A stretch of DNA of 64,000 bases from Curtobacterium sp. MCBD17_035 (GTDB taxonomy: Bacteria; Actinomycetota; Actinomycetes; Actinomycetales; Microbacteriaceae). Below, piece by piece: positions 16,031-24,961 of the stretch (the stretch's first letter is position 1; each line of letters opens with the position of its first letter). The notes below the pieces were generated by a model. The model saw only the letters and a list, made by a program, of their open reading frames with translations. It was not told the origin of the DNA and did no database searches. A program made the position numbers and the translations under genes. The stretch covers positions 1,674,001 to 1,738,000 of the forward strand of contig NZ_CP126279.1 of assembly GCF_003234815.2 (NCBI RefSeq). The letters run 5' to 3'.

Positions 16031-16840
16031 GTGACCGACTCCCTGCGCCACCCCGACGCCGACCCGACCGGCTTCCGCCTGGTCGGCGTCCTGCACCTGC
16101 CGCCGCTCCCGGGTGCCGTGAACCACACGGGCGTCCCGGTCGCCGACATCGCGGTGCGCGCCGCCGAGGACGCCCGCGCCCTGCAGGACGCCGGCTTCAC
16201 CCACGTCATGGTGCAGGACGCGAGCGACATGCCCCAGGCCGTGCGTGTCGACGCCCCCACGGTCGCGGCGCTGTCCGTCGTCGGCGCCGCGGTCGTCGGG
16301 GCCGTCGACGTGCCGGTCGGTGTCGTCGTCGGCCACAACGACGGCCCGAGCGCCGTCGCCATCGCCCACGCGATCGGCGCCACGTTCGTCCGCGTCAAGG
16401 TGCTCACCGGCGTCTCCGTCGGCCCGACCGGCTGGATCGAGGGCTGCGCGTACGAGGTCGCCGCGATGCGCCAGCGCCTCGGCAGCGACGTCGAGGTCTG
16501 GGCCGACGTGCACGAGGCGACGAGCCTGGCACTCGCGGGCAGCGGGGCGTGGGCCGCGCAGGAGGCCCGGGCCTTCGGTCGCGCCGACGTCCTCGTCGTC
16601 ACCCGGGACAGCGGCGTCGGGGACGCGCTCGACGACATCGACGGCCTGCGCGCGACCGCCCTGGACGCGCCCTTCGTCGTCGGTGGCCGCGTCGGGCTCG
16701 ACACCATCGCGCAGACCGTCGCCCGGGCGGACGGCGCGATCCTCGGCAGCGCGATCAAGCGGTCGAGCGCCCCGGACGCGCGCGTCGACCCCGCGGTCGC
16801 CGCCGCCTTCGGCCGCGCGCTCGTGCCCGCCGCCGCCTGA
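16031..16840 (+). CDS. BtpA/SgcQ-family TIM-barrel protein
   Basis: A 269-residue protein of the BtpA/SgcQ family. Visible features are VGVLHLPPLPGA near the N terminus, the QDASDMPQ segment, VVVGHNDG and the C-terminal GRVGLDTI...ADGAILGSAIK phosphate-binding loop typical of TIM barrels. The family was named after a photosystem I-biogenesis factor, but in heterotrophs it occurs in sugar or nucleoside catabolic operons and its reaction is not established. GTG 16031 has GAGGAG 8 bases upstream. It is the first gene of the second operon, immediately downstream of the operator cluster. A role as aldolase- or nucleosidase-like enzyme on a phosphorylated sugar conjugate would fit the kinase and SIS genes behind it. 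Confidence 0.8.
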   Translation: MTDSLRHPDADPTGFRLVGVLHLPPLPGAVNHTGVPVADIAVRAAEDARALQDAGFTHVMVQDASDMPQAVRVDAPTVAALSVVGAAVVGAVDVPVGVVVGHNDGPSAVAIAHAIGATFVRVKVLTGVSVGPTGWIEGCAYEVAAMRQRLGSDVEVWADVHEATSLALAGSGAWAAQEARAFGRADVLVVTRDSGVGDALDDIDGLRATALDAPFVVGGRVGLDTIAQTVARADGAILGSAIKRSSAPDARVDPAVAAAFGRALVPAAA

Positions 16841-16920
16841 CGCCCGGCGACACCGGCCCCGCCCCCGCCCGCACGGCCCACCCCACACCAGCACCAGCGC
16901 CGGACCCCAGGACAGGAACC

Positions 16921-18138
16921 ATGACCACCACCCCGCCCAGCCCGTTCATCGGCCAGGACAGCCCGCTCGACGCGCGCCAGCAGCAGATCGTCGAGCGCGT
17001 GTCGGCCGCGGAGCACGCGTCGATCGTCGCCCTGCCGACGGACCACCCGCTCGACCCGAAGCGGCGTGCGCGGGACGAGGCCACCTACCCGGAGCTCATC
17101 GCGCAGCCCGACCGCATCCGCGAGACCCTGGCCGCCAACGACGCCGCCCTCGACGAACTCGCGGACCGGATCGCCGCGATGGACGTCGACCGCGTGTTCG
17201 TGACCGGCGCGGGGGACTCCCTCGCGGTGGCGATCGCCGCCCGACAGACGCTCGAGCTCATGCTCGGGGTCCCGGTCGAGCCGGTCCAGAGCCTCGACCT
17301 CGCGTACTACCTCGCACCGCTCGTGACGACCCGCAGCGTCGTCGTCGCCCTCTCGAGCTCGGGGGAGACCACCCGGACGGTCGAGGCGGCCCTCGTCGCC
17401 CAGCACATCGGCGCCCTGACCGTCGCGATCACGAACACGGCGGGTTCCACGCTCGACACGGAGTCCGAGCGCACCCTGCTCCTCCGAGCCACCCGGGTCG
17501 GCTGGCCCACCCAGTCCTCCACCACGGCGCTCGCGCTCCTCGTCGACCTCGCCATCCGCGTCGGTGCGCTCCGCGGTCACGCGGCCGCCCCCGCACTCCG
17601 GCAGGCGCTCGACACGGTGCCCGCGCTCATGGAACGCGTCATCGCCGAGACCGAGCCCCGCCTGCGCGCCATCGCACAGCGAGAGCAGGCCGCCGACGCA
17701 TTCCTGTTCTCGGCCGCCGGCCCCTCGTGGGGCGCGGCGATCATCGGCGCCGCCAAGGTCAAGGAGTGCACCCCCGACCACGCCGAGGCGATCCAGGTCG
17801 AGGAGTTCCACCACTACAACTCGCTCAAGGCGGGGGAGCCCATCTGGGTGATCGCGCCCGCCGGGCCGTCCGTGCCGCGCGCCGTGCACACCGCGAGCGA
17901 GGCGAAGCGATTCGGCGGCAGCGTCACGGTGGTCACGACCGAGGGCGTGCACGACTTCGACGACGTCGCCGACGACGTCGTGACCGTCCCGGCGGTCCCG
18001 GAGCCGATCAGCCCACTCCTCACGGTCCTCCCGGCCCAGCTCACCGGCTACCTGCTCGCGATGGAGCAGTTCGCCACGGCCGAGGCCGCGGTGGCGGCCG
18101 AGGCGGGGACGACGACCACGGCGGCGACGCATGCGTGA
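16921..18138 (+). CDS. Two-SIS-domain protein, GlmS-isomerase/FrlB/FraB-like
   Basis: A 405-residue protein with two SIS domains (about 75-215 and 230-390). The first contains VFVTGAGDSLAVA and the SSSGET phosphosugar-binding loop. The second contains VKECTPDHAEAIQVEEFHH (280-298), matching the catalytic region of the GlmS isomerase domain, with E282 and H297/H298 at the positions used by GlmS and by the Amadori deglycases FrlB/FraB. There is no glutaminase domain, so it is not a GlmS synthase. With a PfkB kinase next to it, a phospho-Amadori deglycase or aminosugar-phosphate isomerase is the best reading. CAGGACAGGAA precedes the ATG, and the 3' end overlaps the kinase gene by 8 bp. Confidence 0.82.
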   Translation: MTTTPPSPFIGQDSPLDARQQQIVERVSAAEHASIVALPTDHPLDPKRRARDEATYPELIAQPDRIRETLAANDAALDELADRIAAMDVDRVFVTGAGDSLAVAIAARQTLELMLGVPVEPVQSLDLAYYLAPLVTTRSVVVALSSSGETTRTVEAALVAQHIGALTVAITNTAGSTLDTESERTLLLRATRVGWPTQSSTTALALLVDLAIRVGALRGHAAAPALRQALDTVPALMERVIAETEPRLRAIAQREQAADAFLFSAAGPSWGAAIIGAAKVKECTPDHAEAIQVEEFHHYNSLKAGEPIWVIAPAGPSVPRAVHTASEAKRFGGSVTVVTTEGVHDFDDVADDVVTVPAVPEPISPLLTVLPAQLTGYLLAMEQFATAEAAVAAEAGTTTTAATHA

Positions 18139-19054
18139 GGACGCGGCCGCGCCGAGCCTCCTGTGCGTCGGCAACCTGACGATCGACGACTCCGTCATCG
18201 ACGGCGTGACCACCACCGCACTCGGGGGCGACGCGCTCTTCGCGGCGCTGGCCGCGCGACGCGTGCTCGACGACGTCCGCATGCTCGCACCGGTCGGGAC
18301 GGACCTGCCCGCCGCGCTCCTCCAGGACGTCGCCGACGCGGGGATCCGCGTCGAGTCGGCACGGCCGCGCGACGGACGCACCGTCCGCAACCGGGTCACC
18401 TACGCCGCGGACGGCACCCGCACCTGGGACCTCCTCGACGGCGAGGACGCGTTCGACGCGATGTCGGTGTACCCGGACGACGTCACCCAAGCCGCGCTCA
18501 CGGCCACGGGCGTGCTCGTCTCCGCCATGAGCCTCCGGTCACAGCTCGCCCTCGGCCCGTGGCTCCGCACCGCGACCGCGGCGACCGTCTACCTCGACCT
18601 GCAGGAGGACTACGTCGCGGGCAACGAGGACGCGCTCCTCGCGCTCCTGCCGACGTGCGACGTGTTCCTGCCGAGCGAGGTCGAGGCGGTCGCCCTCGCG
18701 GGGACCGACGACCTCGTCGCCGCCGCCGCGGTGTTCCGCGCCGCCGGAGCCGACCTCGTCGTGATCAAGACGGCCGAACGCGGCTGCGTCCTGGCCACGG
18801 CGGACCGGACGCTCGTCGTGCCGACCGACGTCGTGACCCCCGTCGACGCCACCGGCGCGGGCGACGCGTTCTGCGGCGCCTTCGCCGCCGCGCACCAGAC
18901 CGGCGCGGACCCGGTGACCGCAGCCCACGCCGGCGCCGCCGCCGCCCGCGTCGCGATCAGCGCACACGGCGTCACGGCGCTCCTCGCCGAGCGCACCGCG
19001 GCCGCCGCCGCACCGAGTGGCGCGCCGACCGCCGCGACGACCGGGGCCGCCTGA
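18131..19054 (+). CDS. PfkB-family sugar kinase
   Basis: A 307-residue ribokinase-fold kinase. The C-terminal signature DATGAGDAFCGAF (residues about 238-250, catalytic base D244) is perfect; the N-terminal part has LTIDDSVIDG and GGDALFAALAARR. It phosphorylates a small sugar or nucleoside-like substrate with ATP. Coupling to the SIS gene resembles the FrlD-FrlB and FraD-FraB kinase-deglycase pairs of fructosamine catabolism, but PfkB proteins are too versatile to fix the substrate. Ala/Pro/Thr-rich residues 288-307 form a poorly conserved tail. The stop overlaps the racemase ATG (TGATG). Confidence 0.85.
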   Translation: MREDAAAPSLLCVGNLTIDDSVIDGVTTTALGGDALFAALAARRVLDDVRMLAPVGTDLPAALLQDVADAGIRVESARPRDGRTVRNRVTYAADGTRTWDLLDGEDAFDAMSVYPDDVTQAALTATGVLVSAMSLRSQLALGPWLRTATAATVYLDLQEDYVAGNEDALLALLPTCDVFLPSEVEAVALAGTDDLVAAAAVFRAAGADLVVIKTAERGCVLATADRTLVVPTDVVTPVDATGAGDAFCGAFAAAHQTGADPVTAAHAGAAAARVAISAHGVTALLAERTAAAAAPSGAPTAATTGAA

Positions 19055-19773
19055 TGCACGTCCGACTCCTCAACCCGAACACGAGCCTGCCGATGACCGA
19101 CGCCGTCCTCGCCGCCGCCCGCGCGGTCGCGCGCCCGGACACCGTCCTGACCGCGAGCCACTCCAGTGGTGCACCGGCGACCGTCGAGACCCACGTCGAC
19201 GAGGTGTTCGGCGCCGCCGGTGTGCTCGCGCAGGTCGAGCAGGGCGAACGCGACGGGGTCGACGGCTACGTCGTCGCCTGCTTCGGCGACACGGGCCTCC
19301 CGGCCGCTCGTGAGCGCGCCCGCGGACCGGTCGTCGGCATGACGGAGGCAGCGCTCCAGACCGCCGCGCTCCTCGCCCACCGGTTCACCGTCATCACGAT
19401 GCCCCCGCGGACCATCGCCATGACCGACCGCGTGGTCGCGTCGCTCGGCCTCGGGCACCGCTGCGTCGTCCGCGCCGTCGACGTGGCGGTCGAGGAGATC
19501 GAGACCGGCGCCGGCCCCGCCTTCGACGCGTTCGCCCGGGAGGCCCGGCACGCGCTCGTCGCGGACGGTGCGGAGGCCATCGTGCTCGGTTGCGCAGGAC
19601 TCACGGACCTGGTGTCCGGCCTCGGGGACGCGCTCGGCGTGCCGGTGGTCGACGGTGTCGCCGCCGCCACGACCGCGATCGAGGGGCTGCTCGCGCAGGG
19701 GCTGACGACCTCGCGTGCGAACACCTGGGCCGTGCCGACCGGGTCCCCGACCACGAGCGAGGTGTGGGCATGA
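19054..19773 (+). CDS. Asp/Glu/hydantoin racemase family protein (allantoin/hydantoin racemase-like)
   Basis: A 239-residue two-cysteine racemase of the HyuE type. The catalytic cysteines are C76 in VVACFGDTGL and C180 in VLGCAGLTD. The N-terminal LLNPNTSLPMTD motif is characteristic of hydantoin and allantoin racemases. In this setting it could interconvert allantoin enantiomers ((R)-allantoin is not a good substrate for typical allantoinases) or racemise a hydantoin produced by the neighbouring amidohydrolase. It overlaps both neighbours (TGATG, ATGA), so it is an integral operon member. Enantiomer and substrate cannot be deduced. Confidence 0.84.
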   Translation: MHVRLLNPNTSLPMTDAVLAAARAVARPDTVLTASHSSGAPATVETHVDEVFGAAGVLAQVEQGERDGVDGYVVACFGDTGLPAARERARGPVVGMTEAALQTAALLAHRFTVITMPPRTIAMTDRVVASLGLGHRCVVRAVDVAVEEIETGAGPAFDAFAREARHALVADGAEAIVLGCAGLTDLVSGLGDALGVPVVDGVAAATTAIEGLLAQGLTTSRANTWAVPTGSPTTSEVWA

Positions 19774-21323
19774 GCGCGCTGTTCACCGACGTGTTCGTCT
19801 GGGCACCGGAGACACCCGCAGGCATGGTCGGTCCGACCGATCTCCTGGTCGTCGAGGACACCGTGCGTGCGATCGGCCCGGCGGCTCGGCAGCAGGCTCC
19901 GGCGGACGCGCGGGTGGTCGCCGGTGGGGGGCACCACGTCCTCGTCCCGGGACTGGTCAACGCGCACTTCCACTCGCCCGCGAACCACCTCAAGGGCGCG
20001 TTCCCCAGCCGCCCGCTCGAGACCTTCATGCTCTACGAGTCGCCCGCGGACCCCGACCTCGCCCCGACCCCGCGCGAGGCGTACCTCCGGACGATGCTCG
20101 GCGCGCTCGAGATGCTCCGGACCGGGACGACGAGCGTGCAGGACGACGCGTTCCTCATGCCGGCACCCGATCCCGACGTCATCGACGCCGTCATGCAGGC
20201 GTACGAGGACAGCGGCATCCGCGCGAGCGTCGCCCTGGACCAGCCGGAGCTCGCCGACGCCGACAAGCTCCCGTTCCTCGACGACGCCGACGCGCTGGCC
20301 GCGGCACTCCACGCGCCGGCACCGGCCGCGGCACCGGAACTCCTGGCCGCGTACGACCACCTGTTCCGGCGGTGGCACGGCGCTGCCGACGGCCGGCTCA
20401 CCGCAGCGGTGTCGATCTCGGCGCCCCAGCGGGTGAGCCCGGAGTACTTCGGTGCGCTCGACGACCTCAGCCGTACGCACGACGTCCCGCTCTTCGCCCA
20501 CATGCTCGAGACACGCACGCAGCGTGCCCTCTCCGCAACGGGCAGCGGGCAGGAACGGTTCGCCGGGCGGAGCCTCGTCCGGTACACCGCGGACCTCGGG
20601 CTGCTCAGCGACCGCGTCAACGTCATCCACGCGGTGTGGGTCGACGAGCACGACCTCGACCTCATCGCCGCAGCGGACGCCGTCGTGGCGCACAACCCGG
20701 TGAGCAACCTGCGGCTCGGCAGCGGCGTCATGCCGTTCCGCGCCATGCGCGACCGCGGCATCCGGATCGCGCTCGGCGTCGACGAGGCGATCTGCGACGA
20801 CACCGTCAACACCTGGGGCGTCGTCAAGCAGGCCGGCCTCATCCACAACGTCGCCGGGCTCGACGCGGACCGCTGGCCACTCCCGGCCGAGGTCCTCGAC
20901 GCGCTCTGGGAGGGCGGCGCCGCCGCGATGCGCCGCGACGGGCGGAACGCCGAGCGCGGCCGGATCGGCCGCGTCGCCGAGGGCGCGCAGGCGGACCTCG
21001 CGCTGCTCGACCTGCACGCGCCGGCGTTCACGCCGTTCAACGACCTCCGCGGCCAGCTCGTCTACTGCGAGTCCGGCGGCAGCGTCCGGATGACGGTCGT
21101 CGCCGGTCGGATCGTCGCCGAGGGCGGCCGCGTGGTCTCGGTCGACGAGGCCGAACTCCTCGCGGAGGCCCGGGAGCTGCACGCAGCCCGGCGTCCCGCG
21201 CTCGAACGCACGTGGGCCGCGGCCGACGCCCTGTACCCGGCGTACGACGCCGTGGTGCGGCGGGCCGCCCGCACCGACGTGGGCATGACCAGGTGGATCG
21301 CCACGGACAGGACGACAGCATGA
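19770..21323 (+). CDS. Amidohydrolase-superfamily deaminase/hydrolase (ATZ/TRZ-like)
   Basis: A 517-residue metal-dependent amidohydrolase. Metal ligands are N-A-H-F-H (H66, H68), the histidine in FAHMLETRTQ, the histidine in VIHAVWVDEHD and the aspartate in ALGVDEAICDD, the single-metal arrangement of the guanine/cytosine/s-triazine deaminase subgroup (ATZ/TRZ). It may deaminate or dechlorinate-type hydrolyse a heterocycle such as guanine, cytosine or an analogue. Guanine deaminase would connect it to the XDH locus, but the usual guanine-deaminase sequence style is not clear to me. ATGA overlaps on both sides show strict coupling. It is longer than a typical 450-residue deaminase, with extra residues at the C terminus. 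Confidence 0.82.
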   Translation: MSALFTDVFVWAPETPAGMVGPTDLLVVEDTVRAIGPAARQQAPADARVVAGGGHHVLVPGLVNAHFHSPANHLKGAFPSRPLETFMLYESPADPDLAPTPREAYLRTMLGALEMLRTGTTSVQDDAFLMPAPDPDVIDAVMQAYEDSGIRASVALDQPELADADKLPFLDDADALAAALHAPAPAAAPELLAAYDHLFRRWHGAADGRLTAAVSISAPQRVSPEYFGALDDLSRTHDVPLFAHMLETRTQRALSATGSGQERFAGRSLVRYTADLGLLSDRVNVIHAVWVDEHDLDLIAAADAVVAHNPVSNLRLGSGVMPFRAMRDRGIRIALGVDEAICDDTVNTWGVVKQAGLIHNVAGLDADRWPLPAEVLDALWEGGAAAMRRDGRNAERGRIGRVAEGAQADLALLDLHAPAFTPFNDLRGQLVYCESGGSVRMTVVAGRIVAEGGRVVSVDEAELLAEARELHAARRPALERTWAAADALYPAYDAVVRRAARTDVGMTRWIATDRTTA

Positions 21324-22225
21324 CGCACGACGACACCCGCACCGACACCGCCCCGGGACACAGCTTCTGGGACTACCGGCCGATCACCGACGCGCCCGGC
21401 CGGGACTGGCCCGACGGCCGACGCCTCGCCGTCTACGTCGCCGTCGGACTCGAGGAGTACCGCTTCGGCGTCGGAGCGACCGAGGACATCGTGCCGGACG
21501 TCACCGCGCCGGACCTCGTCAACACCTCGTGGCGGGACTACGGCAACCGCGTCGGGGCGTTCCGCCTGCTCGAGCGTCTCGACCGTGCGGGCATCCCACC
21601 GACCGTGCTCCTCAACACCGCCGTGTACGACGCCGCGCCGGACCTCATCCGCGCCGCCCGGGCCCTGGGCGCGGAGTTCGTCGGGCACGGCATCTCGAAC
21701 TCCGACTCGCTCGGGGCCATGTCGAGCGCCGAGGAGGCCGCGTACGTCGCCGCCGTGGCCGACCGGATCGCCGCCGAGGAGGGCGAGGCGCCGGGCGGCT
21801 GGTCGAGCCCCTGGCTGACCCACACGCCCTCGACGCTCGACAACCTCGTCGCGAGCGGGTACCGCTACCTCCTCGACCTGCGTCTCGACGACCGCCCCGT
21901 GCCGATCACGACCGCTGCCGGCCAGATCGTGGCGCTGCCGTACGCGCTCGAGGTGAACGACAGCACGACGATCGTCGGCCGCGGCGCGTCGGCGTCCGAG
22001 TTCGCCGACATGGTGGTCGACGAGTTCGACGAGCTCCTGGAACGCTCCGAGGAGCAGCCGCTCGTCATGAGCGTCGTCGTGCACTCGTTCATCTCCGGCG
22101 CCCCATTCCGCCTCCGTGCCCTCGACCGGGCCCTGCAGCACATGACCGCACACCGGGACCGCGTCTGGTTCACCCAGCCGCGGGCGATCGCGGCGCACCT
22201 CGCGACGACGGAGGTGACGGCGTGA
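21320..22225 (+). CDS. Polysaccharide deacetylase-fold protein, PuuE allantoinase-like
   Basis: A 301-residue NodB-fold protein. The N-terminal WDYRPITDAPGRDWPDGRRLAVYVAVGLEEYRFG and the GHGISNSDSL segment are the style of PuuE-type proteins, which open cyclic amides such as allantoin without the classic metal triad. The canonical deacetylase motif (TFDDG) is missing, which argues against a polysaccharide substrate. It lies between the amidohydrolase and the importer, with ATGA/GTGA overlaps. It could be a second cyclic-amide hydrolase acting with the racemase. AllB is already encoded 14 kb upstream, so a different ring substrate is likely. Confidence 0.78.
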   Translation: MTHDDTRTDTAPGHSFWDYRPITDAPGRDWPDGRRLAVYVAVGLEEYRFGVGATEDIVPDVTAPDLVNTSWRDYGNRVGAFRLLERLDRAGIPPTVLLNTAVYDAAPDLIRAARALGAEFVGHGISNSDSLGAMSSAEEAAYVAAVADRIAAEEGEAPGGWSSPWLTHTPSTLDNLVASGYRYLLDLRLDDRPVPITTAAGQIVALPYALEVNDSTTIVGRGASASEFADMVVDEFDELLERSEEQPLVMSVVVHSFISGAPFRLRALDRALQHMTAHRDRVWFTQPRAIAAHLATTEVTA

Positions 22226-24099
22226 GCGACCCCATGGACACCCCGAACGCTGGAGGCACGGCCGCGGGCGCGGCGGCCAGGACGGGCGGCGTGACGGCGT
22301 CGATCCGGGACCTGCACGTGTCGCTCGAACGTGACGGTGCCCGCAGCGCGGTGCTGCGCGGCGTCGACCTCGACATCGCCCGCGGCGAGATCGTCGGGCT
22401 CGTGGGGGAGTCCGGCTCCGGCAAGAGCATGCTCGCCATGAGCCTGCTCGGGCTCCTGCCGGACGCCGCCCGTCCGCACATCAGCGGCGAGGTCCGGGTG
22501 CAGGGCACCGACATGGCCCACGGCACCGACGCCGAACGCGCTCGTGCCCGGCGCACCGCGCTCGGCGCCGTGTTCCAGGACCCGATGACGTCGCTCAACC
22601 CGACGATGCGCGTCGGCCGTCAGATCGTCGAGGCCGGGCAGGACCGCGCCGGCTCGATCGCCCTCCTCGACGCGATGGGCGTGCCCGACCCCGCGATGCG
22701 GTTCAGCGTCTACCCGCACGAGCTCTCCGGTGGCCTCCGCCAGCGCGTCATGGCGGCGATCGCGATGGCCGGGAGGCCCGCCCTGGTCGTCGCGGACGAG
22801 CCCACCACCGCGCTCGACGTCACCGTGCAGGCGCAGCTGCTCGACCTGCTCCGCGAACTCCGCGACGAGCAGGGCTGCAGCGTCCTCCTCATCACCCACG
22901 ACCTCGGCGTCGCGGCCCAGATCGCCGACCGGATCGCCGTGATGTACGCGGGACGCCTCGCCGAGGTCGGTCCGACCGACGCCGTGCTCACCGCCCCCGC
23001 GCACCCGTACACGGCCGGCCTCATGCGCTCCCGCCTGTCGCTCGGCCTCGACCGCGACGTCCGGCTCCCGACCCTGCCGCCGGACACGCTGACGCCCGAG
23101 CAACGCCTCGTCGGCTGCCCGTACCGCGCACGGTGCCCCCTCGCGTTCGACCGGTGCGTCGCCGAGACCCCCGGGCTCGACGCCGCGGTGTCCGCGCCGG
23201 GCCACGCAGCCGCGTGCTGGGCCCCGGCCGAGGTCGTGCGCACCGACGCGGCCACGCCGCGGACCGCCGCGGTCGCACCCGGCCCGGGCCGCGCCTCCCG
23301 GCCGGTCGCCACCCGCGCCACACCGGCCGGTGCCGCGCGCGTCGGTGACGGCACGGCCCCCGCCCCGGCGGTCGTCGTCGACGACGTCGTCTGCACGTAC
23401 GTCACCGGCCACGGTCGACGGCGACGCACGGTGGAGGCCGTGCGCGGCATGCGCTTCGACGTGGCCGCCGGTGCGTCTCTCGCGATCGTCGGCGAGAGCG
23501 GTTCGGGCAAGTCGACGATCCTCCGCGCGATCGCCGGCCTCGTGCCCGTCCGGTCCGGACACATCCGGGTCGCCGACGGCGGCGCGCAGATGGTGTTCCA
23601 GGACGCCGGGTCGTCACTCACCCCGTGGATGACGGTCGGCGAGACCCTCGCCGAGCGGCTCCGCCCGCAGCGGCTCGGCCGCACCGAGACCGACCGACGC
23701 GTGTCCGAGGCCCTCGACGCCATCGGTCTCCCCGCATCGGTCGCACGGCTCCGCCCCTCCGACCTGTCCGGTGGGCAACGGCAGCGCGTCGCGCTCGCCC
23801 GAGCGACCGTCGTGCGGCCCGCCGTGCTCCTGTGCGACGAACCGACGAGCGCGCTCGACGCCTCGCTCGCCGCGACCACCCTCAACCTCATCCGGGACAT
23901 GCGGGAGGAACTCGCCATGACCGTCCTGTTCGTCACGCACGACCTCGCGGTCGCCCGGCTCATGGGCGACCGGATCGCCGTCGTCGAGCGCGGCCGCATC
24001 GTCGAACTCGGCGCCGCCGACGCCGTCATCGGCGACCCACGTGAGCCGTACACGCGCACGCTCGTCGCGTCGGTCCCCGAGATCGCGGTGGCCCGGTGA
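22222..24099 (+). CDS. Fused dual ATPase of a peptide/nickel-type ABC importer (DppD-DppF fusion)
   Basis: A 625-residue protein containing two complete ABC ATPases. Domain 1 has Walker A GESGSGKS (about 67-74), signature LSGGLRQR and Walker B LVVADEPTTALD, followed by the cysteine-containing oligopeptide-transporter tail GCPYRARCPLAFDRC. After an Ala/Pro-rich linker, domain 2 has Walker A GESGSGKST, signature LSGGQRQR and Walker B LLCDEPTSALD. Separate D and F subunits are usual; fusion gives a fixed heterodimer. GTG 22222 overlaps the upstream stop, and the 3' end overlaps the first permease. It powers uptake of the substrate for the enzymes encoded upstream. Confidence 0.92.
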   Translation: MSDPMDTPNAGGTAAGAAARTGGVTASIRDLHVSLERDGARSAVLRGVDLDIARGEIVGLVGESGSGKSMLAMSLLGLLPDAARPHISGEVRVQGTDMAHGTDAERARARRTALGAVFQDPMTSLNPTMRVGRQIVEAGQDRAGSIALLDAMGVPDPAMRFSVYPHELSGGLRQRVMAAIAMAGRPALVVADEPTTALDVTVQAQLLDLLRELRDEQGCSVLLITHDLGVAAQIADRIAVMYAGRLAEVGPTDAVLTAPAHPYTAGLMRSRLSLGLDRDVRLPTLPPDTLTPEQRLVGCPYRARCPLAFDRCVAETPGLDAAVSAPGHAAACWAPAEVVRTDAATPRTAAVAPGPGRASRPVATRATPAGAARVGDGTAPAPAVVVDDVVCTYVTGHGRRRRTVEAVRGMRFDVAAGASLAIVGESGSGKSTILRAIAGLVPVRSGHIRVADGGAQMVFQDAGSSLTPWMTVGETLAERLRPQRLGRTETDRRVSEALDAIGLPASVARLRPSDLSGGQRQRVALARATVVRPAVLLCDEPTSALDASLAATTLNLIRDMREELAMTVLFVTHDLAVARLMGDRIAVVERGRIVELGAADAVIGDPREPYTRTLVASVPEIAVAR

Positions 24100-24956
24100 G
24101 CGCCGTCGTCGCGACCCGCCGGTTCTCACCCGCGGCGTTCACGAGCGGCGTGCACGCCGGACGCACCACGGCATGGGTGCTCGTCGGGCTGCTCGGCGCA
24201 CTCACCGTCGTCGCGATCGTCGCCCGCCTCATCGCGCCCGACGACCCGATCCAGCCGGTCGGGGGCGTGCAACTCCCGCTCGGGTCGCCGGGACACCTGC
24301 TCGGTACCGACTCGATCGGGCGCGACATCCTCTCGCGCACGCTGTACGGCCTCCAGACGTCCTGGTTCTCGGCACTCGCCGTCGTCGCGGTCGGCCTCGT
24401 CGTCGGCGGCGTGGTCGGCGTGGCGGCGGGCGTCGCCGGCGGGTGGGTCGACAGCGTGCTCATGCGGGTCACCGACCTGTTCCTCGCGCTGCCGTCCACG
24501 CTCGTGGCCATCGCGATCGTCGCGGCGCTCGGACCCGGCATCACGAACACGCTCATCGGCATCTCGGTCGTGTGGTGGCCCTACTACGCACGCATCATCC
24601 GGTCCGAGATCCGCGCCACCGTCGCCCGACCCCACGTCGAGGCGGCCCGGGTGGCCGGGGTCGGCCGGGCACGGCTCGTGTTCCGGCACGTGCTCCCCGC
24701 CGCCGTGCCGACCGCCATCGTCACCGCGAGCCTCGACATCGGCAACGTCGTGCTCCTGCTCGCCGGGCTGTCGTTCCTCGGTCTCGGCGCGCCGTCACCC
24801 GCACCCGAGCTCGGCGCCGACACCGCCGCGAACACGCAGCTGCTCCTCAGCGCGTGGTGGGTGCCCGTCGTCCCCGGCGTCGCCGTGCTCGTGCTCAGCC
24901 TCGTCGCGAACCTCGCCGGCGACGGCATCCGCACGCTCGTCGGGTCCAGGAGGTGA
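24096..24956 (+). CDS. ABC importer permease, DppC type
   Basis: A 286-residue inner-membrane permease with about six transmembrane helices. The N-terminal OppC-like segment (LIAPDDPIQPVGG...HLLGTDSIGRDILSRTLYG) is diagnostic. The EAA loop, which contacts the ATPase, is HVEAARVAGVGRARLVFRHVLP. The GTG start overlaps the ATPase stop. It pairs with the second permease to form the channel. The order here is C-type before B-type, reversed from the usual B-C order of dipeptide operons. Confidence 0.92.
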   Translation: MSAVVATRRFSPAAFTSGVHAGRTTAWVLVGLLGALTVVAIVARLIAPDDPIQPVGGVQLPLGSPGHLLGTDSIGRDILSRTLYGLQTSWFSALAVVAVGLVVGGVVGVAAGVAGGWVDSVLMRVTDLFLALPSTLVAIAIVAALGPGITNTLIGISVVWWPYYARIIRSEIRATVARPHVEAARVAGVGRARLVFRHVLPAAVPTAIVTASLDIGNVVLLLAGLSFLGLGAPSPAPELGADTAANTQLLLSAWWVPVVPGVAVLVLSLVANLAGDGIRTLVGSRR

Positions 24957-24961
24957 CGAGC

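Noticed and set aside
16921..18138. Glutamine-fructose-6-phosphate aminotransferase (GlmS)
   Set aside because: Only the two SIS domains are present; the glutaminase domain with its N-terminal cysteine is absent.
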